Below, piece after piece: positions 1 to 7,174 of a stretch of 18,355 nt of DNA. Below the pieces are notes generated by a model, which saw nothing but the letters and a program-made list of their open reading frames with translations, was not told the DNA's origin and did not search any database. Made by a program: the position numbers and the translations under genes. The DNA lies in assembly GCA_964575675.1 (NCBI GenBank), contig CAZNRY010000079.1:1-18355 (forward strand), in the 5' to 3' direction. Positions within the stretch are counted from its first letter, which is position 1. The number at the start of each line of letters is the position of its first letter. This DNA is from CAZNRY01 sp964575675. GTDB lineage: Bacteria; Eisenbacteria; RBG-16-71-46; CAIMUX01; VGJL01.

Positions 1-54
1 ACCTGTGAGAGCTTCCCTCCGATCACCGACGGTCCGAATGGGCCGGCCGTTTTG
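1..54 (-). pseudogene. In-frame continuation of the CHASE-domain gene beyond a TAG codon
   Basis: Read on the minus strand past the TAG at 55-57, the same frame stays open to the window edge and encodes QNGRPIRTVGDRREALTG. This matches the usual end of a CHASE domain, where a [VI]-Y pair is followed by a short N-G-x-P turn, a Thr, and then an RR-x-AL-x-G motif. The TAG sits exactly where the family normally has Tyr (TAT/TAC). This implies a one-base nonsense change in an otherwise intact gene, or a sequence error. What follows the CHASE domain (histidine kinase, GGDEF or other output) lies outside the window. Confidence 0.6.
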
Positions 55-690
55 CTAGATCGGCGCAAACACGACGATCCCGCGTACGCTCGTCGATGCG
101 CTGGGCATTTCGTGGGTTCCGGTGGCCGTGATGAAGCCCGTGTCCCGCGCGCGGTCGGCTGCCGCGCGGCTGTTCGGGCACGAGCCGAAATCGAAACCGG
201 CCCATGGGCTGTTCTGGTCTCTGGGATCGAGAAACCGGGCGAGGAAGTAGTCCTCGCGCTCGCCGGGGGGGGTGATGTTGAAGTTGGGTTGACCTTCGGC
301 GCCGACCGTCGACAAAAACTCGCTCAGCCGCTGCCGTCCGACCGGCTCGACATAGCAGACCTCCTCGAGCAGGACATCGTTCGATCCCGCGGTGACGCCT
401 CGGACGAATATGGCCCACTCGTCGCTTTCGACCGAGCGGCTGGCCGCGAACAAGCTGCGGGCGCTCTCAAGAAGATTGCGCTGGTACTGGAGATCGAGAG
501 CGAGATTCTGCCTGATGGTCTCGAACTTGAGGTCGAAACGGAGCCGATTGCGGGTGATGGCCTGATCGCGAACGATGCCCGACGTCCACGCGGTCGCCAT
601 GATCATGGCGATCAGAACGCAGTATGCGGGCCAGTAGCGAGAGCCTATCCTGGCGGCCCTCCGCAGGATTGTCATTACTGGACGGTCCAT
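55..690 (-). CDS. Membrane-anchored CHASE-domain sensor protein, truncated by a premature stop
   Basis: This is the N-terminal part of a membrane receptor whose extracytoplasmic CHASE domain senses small ligands. The ATG at 688-690 is preceded by GGAG at a spacing of 5, so I prefer it to upstream in-frame starts. The 211-residue product has a basic N-terminus and a transmembrane helix at about residues 20-41. The CHASE domain then begins: a long helix with the LESARSLFAAS stretch (75-85) and EWAIFV (91-96), and later GFDFGSCPNSRAAADRARDTG (165-185), which resembles the family's GFDLxSEPxRRxAxxxARDTG. The protein stops at API inside the domain, yet the frame continues with recognisable CHASE sequence (see 1-54). 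A CHASE receptor normally has a second membrane helix and a cytoplasmic signalling module. As written, the product lacks any output domain and is probably non-functional unless the stop is an error. Confidence 0.7.
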   Translation of the reverse strand: MDRPVMTILRRAARIGSRYWPAYCVLIAMIMATAWTSGIVRDQAITRNRLRFDLKFETIRQNLALDLQYQRNLLESARSLFAASRSVESDEWAIFVRGVTAGSNDVLLEEVCYVEPVGRQRLSEFLSTVGAEGQPNFNITPPGEREDYFLARFLDPRDQNSPWAGFDFGSCPNSRAAADRARDTGFITATGTHEMPSASTSVRGIVVFAPI

Positions 691-884
691 CGACACTCCA
701 CTTTCGGTTGCTCCCGCGCGCCGCACCAGACGCGAGGCCGAGCTCTGTTCCCTCAATTGCGCCGGAACGATCCGTCCATTCCGCTTCCACCTGCATATCG
801 GCACCGTAGGGAGGCACCTTGAATGTAATAATCCATTGAATGTCATGAGGATACGGGCGCGAACGGGCGCCTGTGCGCGTAGGA

Positions 885-928
885 GGCAGCCCCGGTGCGC
901 GGCGGGGACGACGGGGCTCGGGGCTGCC
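885..928 (-). terminator. Possible terminator hairpin after the flavoprotein operon
   Basis: A perfect 9-bp inverted repeat (GGCAGCCCC at 885-893, GGGGCTGCC at 920-928) surrounds a GC-rich loop of 26 bases. It lies 24 bases past the stop codon of the EtfA fusion gene. There is no T-run on either side, so it may be a Rho-assisted stop or an mRNA-protecting hairpin and not a classical intrinsic terminator. A smaller repeat (GGCGC/GCGCC) lies just beyond it, around 855-875. Apart from these hairpins and the ribosome-binding site of the CHASE gene, I see nothing in the 691-951 gap. Confidence 0.4.
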
Positions 929-951
929 CGCGGGCTAGTGGGCAGGTACGA

Positions 952-3435
952 TCACTTCCCGGGCGGTTTCGCGAGCGAGATATCCGAAATCCCTCCGATC
1001 CTCTTCGCCGCGTCGATCATTTTCTGGAAATCGGTCTGCGCGAAAACGACCATCTTCGCGCCGTCGGGGGAACCGCCCCCGTGCATGCAGCCCGGAACGC
1101 CGCCGCCCATCGTAAGCCATTCGATCATCCGCGCGATCCGCACCCGCGTCTCTGCCGGCGAGTTCGCCTTCAGGTACTTCCTCACGAGATGTCCATACCG
1201 GCTGTCGACGAAGTCGCGGTAGGAAGGGATGCAGCCCGTTTCGGCGATCCCGCCGGCGATCTCCTGCGTGAGGCGCTTCGTCTCATACGGGAGCGTTCCG
1301 ACGTGGACCTTGTTCGCGTGCGCGAGCACGGGATCGGGTAGCCAGGATCCGGACGGATGCTTCGTGCCGAGCGCGGCCGCTGCGACCCCGATCCCGAAGG
1401 TCGTCTCGTTGTTCATGACCATCTGGATGATCTTGTCGCGGAACACCTTCTCGTCGAGCCCGTTCGCGCGCGCGATCAGGATGGAGGAGCCGATCATCAC
1501 GTCGCCCTGTCCCGCGACGCAGGCGCCGATCGCGGAGCGGTACGGCAGCGTGAAACGAAAGACCGCGGTCTCGGCGTAGCTGTACTCGCCGCACATGAAC
1601 ACGCGCTCATGCGGCACGAACACATCTTCGAAGAAGATGTACGCCTGGGTGATCCCGCCGCGGGTAACAGGGTTGTCGAACCCCTCCTCTAGCTCGCGGT
1701 CGTCGGACGCATGCCGCGCCTCGACGATCGTGATCCCGGGAGTGTCTTTCGGAATGACGAAGGCGACCGCATAGTCGGATTCTTCGCGGCGCAGGCGTGT
1801 GCCCGGCATGATGAAGATCTCATTCGCCGCGGCGGTTCCGCAGATCATGATCTTCGCCCCGCGGACGACGATGCCGTCGTCGCGGCGCTGTACGATGTGC
1901 AGGAACATGTCCTTGTCCTGCTGCTTGGAAGGGGACTGCCGGCGATTTCCCTTGGGATCGGTCAAGCCGCCGGCGACGGTGAGGTCCCGCTCCTGGGCAT
2001 CGAGCAGCCAGGTCTTCAGCCGCCCGTGGTAACTCGTGCCGAACTCGTGGTCCATGTCCCACGTGGTGGACCAGAGGGCGTTCAGACAGGTCCAGCCGAC
2101 GCAGCGCCCGCCGGTGCAGGTCCCTGTCAACTGGAACATCAGCCGCTTCACCTTGCTGTTGGCGATCTGCTCTTCCGGCGACTGGATGATCGACAGGTAG
2201 CGGGAGATCCGTTTGCCGGTCAGGTGGGAGGTCGTGGTCAGGAGTTCCTGGTAGCGGGGATCGAGGGCGGCCTCGAAGGCCTGCGCGTGTCCTTCGACCG
2301 TGCGCCGCGTGACGGGATCGTTCACGGGGTCCTCGATCAACTTCCCCCGCTTGTACATGTTCGGCTTCATCGCGCGGAGGCTGGCCTTGTAGGCCTCGGG
2401 CGTGCGGGTGTGGTCCGGGGGTTTGATCTGCGGCGCGAGCGCCTCGCCCTTCGTGAGGCGCGAGATCAGCGCCGGGACGATGTCCCTCATGTCGCCGACG
2501 AGACCGTAGTCGGCCGTCGTGAAGATCGGCGCCTTCGGATCGTTGTTGATCGCGACGATCGTCTTCGCGCCGTGGACGCCGACCGTGTGGTGCATCATCC
2601 CCGAGATTCCGACGGCGATGTAGAGGTTCGGCGAGACGATCTTGCCACTCGCGCCGATCATCTGGTCGAAGGAGGCCCATCCTTCGTCGACGGGCGGCCG
2701 CGTGGCCCCGACCGCACCGCCCAGTGCGTGCGCCAGCTCCTCGACCAGGGTCCAGTTCTCCTTCGAGCCGACACCGAAGCCCCCTGCCACGACGACGTCA
2801 GCATCGACAAGAGTCCCGTTGCCGGACGCTCCTACGGCGCCGCGGTCCACTTCCCGCGCGCCGCGGAGGTCCTCGGGAATCTGCGGCTTCTCCTTGACGA
2901 TCTCGGCGGTGAGATCCGCGCGGGGGGCCGCCTGGAACACGCCGGCCGTGACCGTGGCGATCTGCGGGCGGCGGTCCGGGCATACGATGTTCGCCATGAG
3001 CTGGCCGCCGAAACCGGGAACGGTCTGCACCAGGTTCTTTCCCTCGAACTTGAGGTCGACGCAGTGCGCGCTCAAGCCGGTTTCCAGTCTGGCCGCGACG
3101 CGCGCCGCGAGGGATGCGTTGCGCACCCCCGCTCCAAAGAGAAGGATCTGCGGTTTGTGCCGGGCGGCGAGATCGGCCAGGACGCGCGCGAAGACCGCCG
3201 AAGAAAATCTCGCCAGGGCCGCGTCGTCGATCACGCGGATCGTGGAAGCCCCCGCGTGTTGGAGCTCTGCGGCGAGCTTGTCGACCTTGTCTCCGAGGAG
3301 ACAGATCTCGACCGGAGCCTGCATCATCTCCGCGAGAGATTGTGCCTTTCCGGCGAGTTCCATGACGACAGGATCGATCTTCCCATCCTTGTGGGAGGCA
3401 TAGACCCAGACGGCTTCTCCGTTCTTCTTCGTCAT
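952..3435 (-). CDS. etfA: Fusion of electron-transfer flavoprotein alpha subunit and 4-hydroxybutyryl-CoA dehydratase-like flavoprotein
   Basis: An 827-residue two-part protein. Residues 1-327 are a complete ETF alpha: an N-terminal nucleotide-binding-like domain, then the FAD domain with GGFGVGSKENW (218-228), SGKIVSPNLYIAVGISG (263-279) and INNDPKAPIFTTADYGLVGD (296-315). A linker of about 17 residues leads at about 345 into a 480-residue AbfD/HpaB-family domain, whose opening (PEAYKASL, then YKRGKLIED) aligns with the start of AbfD. AbfD converts 4-hydroxybutyryl-CoA to crotonyl-CoA using FAD and a [4Fe-4S] cluster. Compared from memory with the Clostridium enzyme, two cluster Cys positions are roughly kept (C440 and C445, one residue further apart). 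His292 corresponds to M674, Cys299 to G681, and catalytic Glu455 to G782. The dehydratase reaction is therefore doubtful, and an ETF-linked CoA-ester oxidoreductase is more likely. The gene overlaps etfB by ATGA, so the two are translationally coupled. The junction has no stop, Met or frameshift. Confidence 0.85.
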   Translation of the reverse strand: MTKKNGEAVWVYASHKDGKIDPVVMELAGKAQSLAEMMQAPVEICLLGDKVDKLAAELQHAGASTIRVIDDAALARFSSAVFARVLADLAARHKPQILLFGAGVRNASLAARVAARLETGLSAHCVDLKFEGKNLVQTVPGFGGQLMANIVCPDRRPQIATVTAGVFQAAPRADLTAEIVKEKPQIPEDLRGAREVDRGAVGASGNGTLVDADVVVAGGFGVGSKENWTLVEELAHALGGAVGATRPPVDEGWASFDQMIGASGKIVSPNLYIAVGISGMMHHTVGVHGAKTIVAINNDPKAPIFTTADYGLVGDMRDIVPALISRLTKGEALAPQIKPPDHTRTPEAYKASLRAMKPNMYKRGKLIEDPVNDPVTRRTVEGHAQAFEAALDPRYQELLTTTSHLTGKRISRYLSIIQSPEEQIANSKVKRLMFQLTGTCTGGRCVGWTCLNALWSTTWDMDHEFGTSYHGRLKTWLLDAQERDLTVAGGLTDPKGNRRQSPSKQQDKDMFLHIVQRRDDGIVVRGAKIMICGTAAANEIFIMPGTRLRREESDYAVAFVIPKDTPGITIVEARHASDDRELEEGFDNPVTRGGITQAYIFFEDVFVPHERVFMCGEYSYAETAVFRFTLPYRSAIGACVAGQGDVMIGSSILIARANGLDEKVFRDKIIQMVMNNETTFGIGVAAAALGTKHPSGSWLPDPVLAHANKVHVGTLPYETKRLTQEIAGGIAETGCIPSYRDFVDSRYGHLVRKYLKANSPAETRVRIARMIEWLTMGGGVPGCMHGGGSPDGAKMVVFAQTDFQKMIDAAKRIGGISDISLAKPPGK

Positions 3436-4265
3436 GGCTTCACTTCGTGTGTGGCGGCGTTGTCGTGTCGGATCGGTTCGAGGCGGAGCTTTGCGAGCAG
3501 CCCGGCGGCGAGTTCATCCGGGGTGCCTAATAGAATTTCTCCCTTTCTTCCCGATGAGGCCGTGAAGACGTTCAGCATCTGCGTGGGCGAGCCCGGAAGC
3601 CCGATAAGATCAGGCGCCAAGCCGAGATCCGATGCCGTCCAGGTCACGATGGCTGTCTCGACGGCTCTCCTGATACCGACCATGTTCGCCAACCTTGGGT
3701 GATTCGCATCGCTCGCGAAGGTGACCAGCGCGGGGAGCTCGGACTCGAAAACCACGAGACCTTCCTCTGTTCTACAATCGGCCCGCAGCGTGGAATCGGC
3801 GATGGAAAGCCGCGTCACGTGGGTGAGATCCGGCAGTCCGAGCATCTCGGCCACCTGAGGCCCGACCTGGGAAGTGCTCCCGTCGAGCGAATAGGCTCCA
3901 CAGAAGACCAGGTCCGGCTCGCCGATCTTTCGGATCGCGGTGGCCAGAGGACGGGCAGTCGCGAGCGTGTCGGCGCCGGCGAACGCGCGATCGGTCAAGA
4001 GGTAGGCGCGGTCGCATCCCATGGCCACGGCTTCGAGCAGCTGATCCTCGGCCTCGGGCGGCGCCATGGTCAGGACGCTGACCGTGCCACCGTACTGCGC
4101 CTTCAGCACGACGGCCTGTTCGATCGCTACGCGGTCGAGCGGGTTGATCACGGCCGGGATCGCGCTTCGCGCGAGCAGCATGGTTCTTGGATCCAGCTCG
4201 AGCTTCTTCCACTGCTTGGGATCGGGAACCGGCTTGATGCAGACGATGATGTTCAGAGCCTTCAT
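3432..4265 (-). CDS. etfB: Electron-transfer flavoprotein beta subunit
   Basis: ETF beta pairs with ETF alpha to carry electrons between acyl-CoA dehydrogenases and other redox partners. The 277-residue product has the family start (IVCIKPVPDP, residues 7-16), INPLDRVAIEQA (40-51) and the nucleotide-binding loop DGSTSQVGP (128-136). That loop resembles the DGDTAQVGP loop of anaerobe-type ETFs, some of which hold a second FAD and bifurcate electrons; this alone does not prove bifurcation. I chose the ATG at 4263-4265, which has an AGGGG ribosome site 8 bases upstream overlapping the dehydrogenase stop. A GTG at 4272-4274 would add three residues but has no spaced ribosome site. The gene lies between its likely electron donor (acyl-CoA dehydrogenase) and its alpha subunit, and overlaps the latter by 4 bases. 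Confidence 0.92.
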   Translation of the reverse strand: MKALNIIVCIKPVPDPKQWKKLELDPRTMLLARSAIPAVINPLDRVAIEQAVVLKAQYGGTVSVLTMAPPEAEDQLLEAVAMGCDRAYLLTDRAFAGADTLATARPLATAIRKIGEPDLVFCGAYSLDGSTSQVGPQVAEMLGLPDLTHVTRLSIADSTLRADCRTEEGLVVFESELPALVTFASDANHPRLANMVGIRRAVETAIVTWTASDLGLAPDLIGLPGSPTQMLNVFTASSGRKGEILLGTPDELAAGLLAKLRLEPIRHDNAATHEVKP

Positions 4266-4277
4266 GATGCCCACCCC

Positions 4278-5411
4278 TCAGTTCAACGCGGCGCGCGAGA
4301 CCACGAGCTTGCCGATCTCCGTCGTGCCGCCGGCGGAAATGCAAACCATGGCGTCGCGGAAGAGCCGCTGTACCGGATACTCGTTCATCGTGCCGCAGCC
4401 GCCGTGGATTTCGATGGCCTTCTTGGCGGCATGGACGGCCGCCTCGGTGACGAAGGTCTTGGCCATCGTGGCCTCGAGCGAGCTGTCGCGCCCCTTGTCC
4501 TTGAGCCACGCCGCGCGGTAGCTCAGCAGACGCGATGCCTCGAGCTGCATGTAGATCTCGGCCACCCCCCACTGGATCGCCTGCAGCTGCGCGATCGAGC
4601 GGCCATAGAGCGTGCGCTCCTTGGCGAATTTCGTCGCCTCGTCGTAGCATGCCTGGAGGATTCCGAGGGCGACCGCCGCCATTCCGGGACGTCCGACCTC
4701 GCTGATCGTCTTCAGGGCGATCGTCATGCCGTCGCCCTCGTTACCGACCAGGTTCTCGCGAGGAACCTTGCAGTCCTTCAAGATGATCTCACCCGTGTCC
4801 GAGCCCTTGAGCCCCATCTTCCGTTCGTGCCTGCCCGACGCGAAGCCGCTCGCGCCCTTGTCGATCAGGAAAGCGCTGATCCCCTTCGGGCCCTCTCCCG
4901 TCTTGGCGATGACGAGGGGGGCGTCGCTCTGATGGGAGTTCGTGATGAAGCACTTCCGGCCGGTGAGAAGATAGCCATCGGGGACGGTCTTGGCGGAGCA
5001 TGTCATCCCGAGGAGATCAGAACCGCCAGTCGGCTCGGTGATGGCGCACGTGCCGAGCGAATCCCCTCGCGAGAGCGGGGGCAGGTACTTCGCCTTCTGC
5101 GCCTCCGAGCCGAACTCGGTCAGGGCGCCCACCTGCATGTGATGAACTTGAAGGCAGATCCCGGTTGCTGCCGACACCCGGCTGATCTCTTCGACCGCGA
5201 TCATCCTTGCCAGATATCCCATATTGGAGCCCCCGTACTCGGTCGGGGTCACGAGACCAAGCAGACCCAGATCGCCCATCTGACGGATCAGCGGGGCGGG
5301 GAACTCGTCTGTCTCCTCCATGTGCGGCACGAGGGGAGCCACAACCTGCTCGGCGAACTCCCGTACGGTGCGTTGAATGAGCTTGGCTTCCTTGGGAAGG
5401 TCGAAATCCAT
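4278..5411 (-). CDS. Acyl-CoA dehydrogenase family flavoprotein
   Basis: An FAD-dependent acyl-CoA dehydrogenase homologue of 377 residues, the normal length for a short/medium-chain type. Visible signatures are CAITEPTGGSD (122-132), KCFITNS (153-159), the helical C-terminal domain with RTLYGRSIAQLQAIQ (266-280), and HGGCGTMNEYPVQRLFRD (336-353). The catalytic Glu of MCAD/SCAD-type enzymes sits in an E-G-T motif; here the matching stretch is G361-G362-T363. The alternative position used by isovaleryl- and long-chain enzymes (the residue before the Arg at 241) is Gly240. The base must therefore be elsewhere, or the chemistry differs. The ATG follows GAGAGG by 6 bases. It is the first gene of the operon with etfB and the etfA fusion, which makes ETF its likely electron partner. 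The exact substrate cannot be read from the sequence. Confidence 0.9.
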   Translation of the reverse strand: MDFDLPKEAKLIQRTVREFAEQVVAPLVPHMEETDEFPAPLIRQMGDLGLLGLVTPTEYGGSNMGYLARMIAVEEISRVSAATGICLQVHHMQVGALTEFGSEAQKAKYLPPLSRGDSLGTCAITEPTGGSDLLGMTCSAKTVPDGYLLTGRKCFITNSHQSDAPLVIAKTGEGPKGISAFLIDKGASGFASGRHERKMGLKGSDTGEIILKDCKVPRENLVGNEGDGMTIALKTISEVGRPGMAAVALGILQACYDEATKFAKERTLYGRSIAQLQAIQWGVAEIYMQLEASRLLSYRAAWLKDKGRDSSLEATMAKTFVTEAAVHAAKKAIEIHGGCGTMNEYPVQRLFRDAMVCISAGGTTEIGKLVVSRAALN

Positions 5412-5521
5412 GCGCGGCCTCTCGATCGGATCGGTCTTCCGATCCTTGGGATCAGTGGGAATCGCCTCGATGGGCGCTCTGCCCCGCGCGGCGAAACGGT
5501 TGTTGAAGCGTTGGCGGTTCC

Positions 5522-5550
5522 TGTATACGACATACGGGGATTCGATTCAA
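5522..5550 (-). promoter_or_regulatory. Predicted sigma-70-type promoter of the acyl-CoA dehydrogenase/ETF operon
   Basis: On the minus strand a TTGAAT -35 box (5545-5550) and a TATACA -10 box (5522-5527) are separated by exactly 17 bases. Transcription would start near 5515, giving a leader of about 100 bases before the acyl-CoA dehydrogenase ATG at 5411. Each box matches consensus at 4 of 6 positions. There is no experimental support. Confidence 0.45.
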
Positions 5551-5597
5551 GCTCGGTCCGGCCGTCGACTGGTTTTCTCGGACATTGAGTCGCTCAT

Positions 5598-5728
5598 GGC
5601 CCGCGGGCGTGCAGCCATCTCCCTTCGCGCGACTGCTCCGGCGGTAAACTGCTCCGACCATCGCGCCGGTCTCGCCCCGCCTGCGCTCTGGCGTCGCGCT
5701 GCGAGACATGGCTGCACGCCCGCGGGCC
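5598..5728. repeat. 131-bp inverted-repeat element with 21-bp perfect ends
   Basis: The 21 bases at 5598-5618 are repeated exactly as reverse complement at 5708-5728. After seven mostly unpaired positions inward, a further seven bases (GCGCGAC, 5627-5633) pair with 5693-5699, so the arms extend to about 36 bases. The interior also holds a direct repeat of ACTGCTCCG (5632-5640 and 5648-5656). The element fills most of the 374-base gap between the divergent acyl-CoA dehydrogenase operon and the MFS gene. It could be a degenerate MITE or REP-like palindrome, or a bidirectional terminator-like structure. No target-site duplication is obvious. Confidence 0.6.
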
Positions 5729-5748
5729 CTGCCCGTCCCACTGTCTGC

Positions 5749-5778
5749 TTGACCATCGCCGCATCCAAAGACGATTCT
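5749..5778 (+). promoter_or_regulatory. Possible promoter for the MFS transporter gene
   Basis: TTGACC at 5749-5754 and the weak -10 GATTCT at 5773-5778 are 18 bases apart. The GTG start at 5786 lies only 7 bases after the -10, and no ribosome-binding site precedes it, which fits a leaderless transcript. The same TTGACC hexamer appears at the promoters at 10318 and 11386. Confidence 0.35.
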
Positions 5779-5785
5779 TCGACCC

Positions 5786-7030
5786 GTGACACCTCGCCCC
5801 TCCATCTTCGCCGCCTTTCGACACCGCAACTACACGCTGCTCTGGTCGGGCCAGATCCTGTCCGTGACCGGCTCCATGATGCAGAGCGCCGCCATCCTCT
5901 GGCACGTCTCGCTCCTGGCGCCCCCCGATCGGAAGGGCCTCGCGCTCGGAATGGTGGGGCTCGTTCGCGTGGTCCCGATCATTCTGCTCTCCATGGTGGG
6001 CGGGGTCGTGGCCGATGCGAGGGACCGCCGTCGGACGATGCTCGTCACGCAGTCGTTCATGGCGGCCATCGCGCTTGTTCTCGCCTGGCTGACCTTCCGC
6101 GGACAGGCGAGTCTCGGGGTAGTCTATCTCCTGGCCGCAATGGCGTCGGCCGCCGCAGCCTTCGATGCACCGGCGCGGCAGGCCCTACTGCCGAACCTCG
6201 TGCCGAGGGAGCACCTTCCGAACGCGATCAGCCTCAACACGATTCTCTTCCAGGTTGCGTCCGTTCTCGGGCCCTCACTGGGAGGGATTGTGATCGCAGC
6301 CTCGGGGGTAGGATGGGCCTACGCGTTCAATGCGATATCGTTCCTGGCCGTGATCGCGGCCCTCGCGGTGATGCGTGGGATCCCCGATCGGGTCGAGGGA
6401 GCATCGGGCGAGCTCAACTGGCGGGCGGCCCGCGAGGGACTCAGGTTCGTCTTCAAGACTCCCGTCATCCGCGGTTCGATGTTGCTCGACTTCTTCGCGA
6501 CCTTCTTCTCGTCGGCCACGGCCCTGCTTCCGATCTTCGCCCAGGACATCCTGAAGGTTGGGCCGCGGGCCTACGGGTGGCTGTACGCCTCGTCTTCCAT
6601 CGGTGCGCTGATCGCGGGCGCGGGGATGATCCGATGGATCGAGAAGATCGAGCGCCGGGGCCGCGTTCTCTTCGCCGCAGTCTTCGCGTACGGCGGCGCG
6701 ACGGTCCTCTTCGGGTTTTCGCACACGTTTTGGCTCACGTTCCTCTGTCTCGCCCTCTCCGGGGCGACGGACACGGTGAGCATGGTGATTCGCAACGTGA
6801 TCCGCCATCTCCAGACCCCTGATGCGCTTCGGGGGAGGATGACGAGCGTGAACATGATCTTCTTCATGGGCGGGCCGCAGTTGGGCGAGCTAGAGGCGGG
6901 GCTCGTCGCGCAGGCCTTCGGCGCCCCCGCATCCGTCGTGAGCGGCGGGCTTCTCTGTCTCGCCGCGACCGGATTGGTCGCCGCCCGCACGCCGGAACTC
7001 CGCCGCCACCTGCGAGTAACGGCCGCCTGA
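5786..7030 (+). CDS. MFS exporter of the EntS/DHA3-like (MFS_3) family
   Basis: A 414-residue integral membrane protein with about 12 hydrophobic segments, the standard length for a major facilitator efflux pump. The N-terminal FAAFRHRNYTLLWSGQILS stretch (8-26), the loop-2/3 motif GGVVADARDRRRTM (72-85) and the FDAPARQALLPNLV region are typical of the drug:H+ antiporter-3/EntS-like group, whose members export drugs, siderophores or other small molecules. The charged loop between helices 6 and 7 (RGIPDRVEGASGELNWRAAR) is also family-like. Translation starts at GTG with no ribosome site. The gene diverges from the acyl-CoA dehydrogenase operon and is followed by an independently promoted protease gene, so it is probably monocistronic. 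The substrate cannot be predicted. Confidence 0.88.
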   Translation: MTPRPSIFAAFRHRNYTLLWSGQILSVTGSMMQSAAILWHVSLLAPPDRKGLALGMVGLVRVVPIILLSMVGGVVADARDRRRTMLVTQSFMAAIALVLAWLTFRGQASLGVVYLLAAMASAAAAFDAPARQALLPNLVPREHLPNAISLNTILFQVASVLGPSLGGIVIAASGVGWAYAFNAISFLAVIAALAVMRGIPDRVEGASGELNWRAAREGLRFVFKTPVIRGSMLLDFFATFFSSATALLPIFAQDILKVGPRAYGWLYASSSIGALIAGAGMIRWIEKIERRGRVLFAAVFAYGGATVLFGFSHTFWLTFLCLALSGATDTVSMVIRNVIRHLQTPDALRGRMTSVNMIFFMGGPQLGELEAGLVAQAFGAPASVVSGGLLCLAATGLVAARTPELRRHLRVTAA

Positions 7031-7066
7031 CCCCTCCTCTTCCTCATATCTTCTAGAACCGCAATC

Positions 7067-7075
7067 TGATACAAT
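7067..7075 (+). promoter_or_regulatory. Possible extended -10 promoter for the secreted protease gene
   Basis: TACAAT at 7070-7075 is preceded by TG at 7067-7068, an extended -10 arrangement. No good -35 box lies at the right distance. Transcription would begin near 7082, about 90 bases before the GTG start at 7175. Confidence 0.35.
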
Positions 7076-7174
7076 CGTCTAGCCGAATGCTGTGTTCGAC
7101 CGCCTGAGGAGATGGCGCTCGAACGCTTGCCATCCAAGCCTTTTGCCGTGAGGGCAACAGAAGGAGAGTCGGAA

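Noticed and set aside
55..57. TAG read as an amino acid (amber reassignment)
   Set aside because: Several unrelated genes here end naturally at TAG, and there is no pyrrolysine context.
1711..3702. A 663-codon open frame on the plus strand
   Set aside because: It lies opposite the EtfA-AbfD fusion and part of etfB, is dominated by Arg, Asp, Gly and Leu without family motifs, and is a codon-bias shadow of the real gene.
3699..5588. A 629-codon open frame on the plus strand
   Set aside because: It is antisense to etfB and the acyl-CoA dehydrogenase, both of which have clear motifs, and it has no recognisable domain.
5377..6822. A 481-codon plus-strand frame overlapping the MFS gene
   Set aside because: It is Arg/Gly/Pro-rich with no hydrophobic pattern; the overlapping frame from 5786 encodes an unmistakable MFS protein.
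7112..7174. Upstream ATG start for the protease
   Set aside because: GAGGAG directly abuts this ATG with no spacing, and it would put 21 charged residues before the signal peptide; GTG 7175 has AAGGAG at 8 bases.
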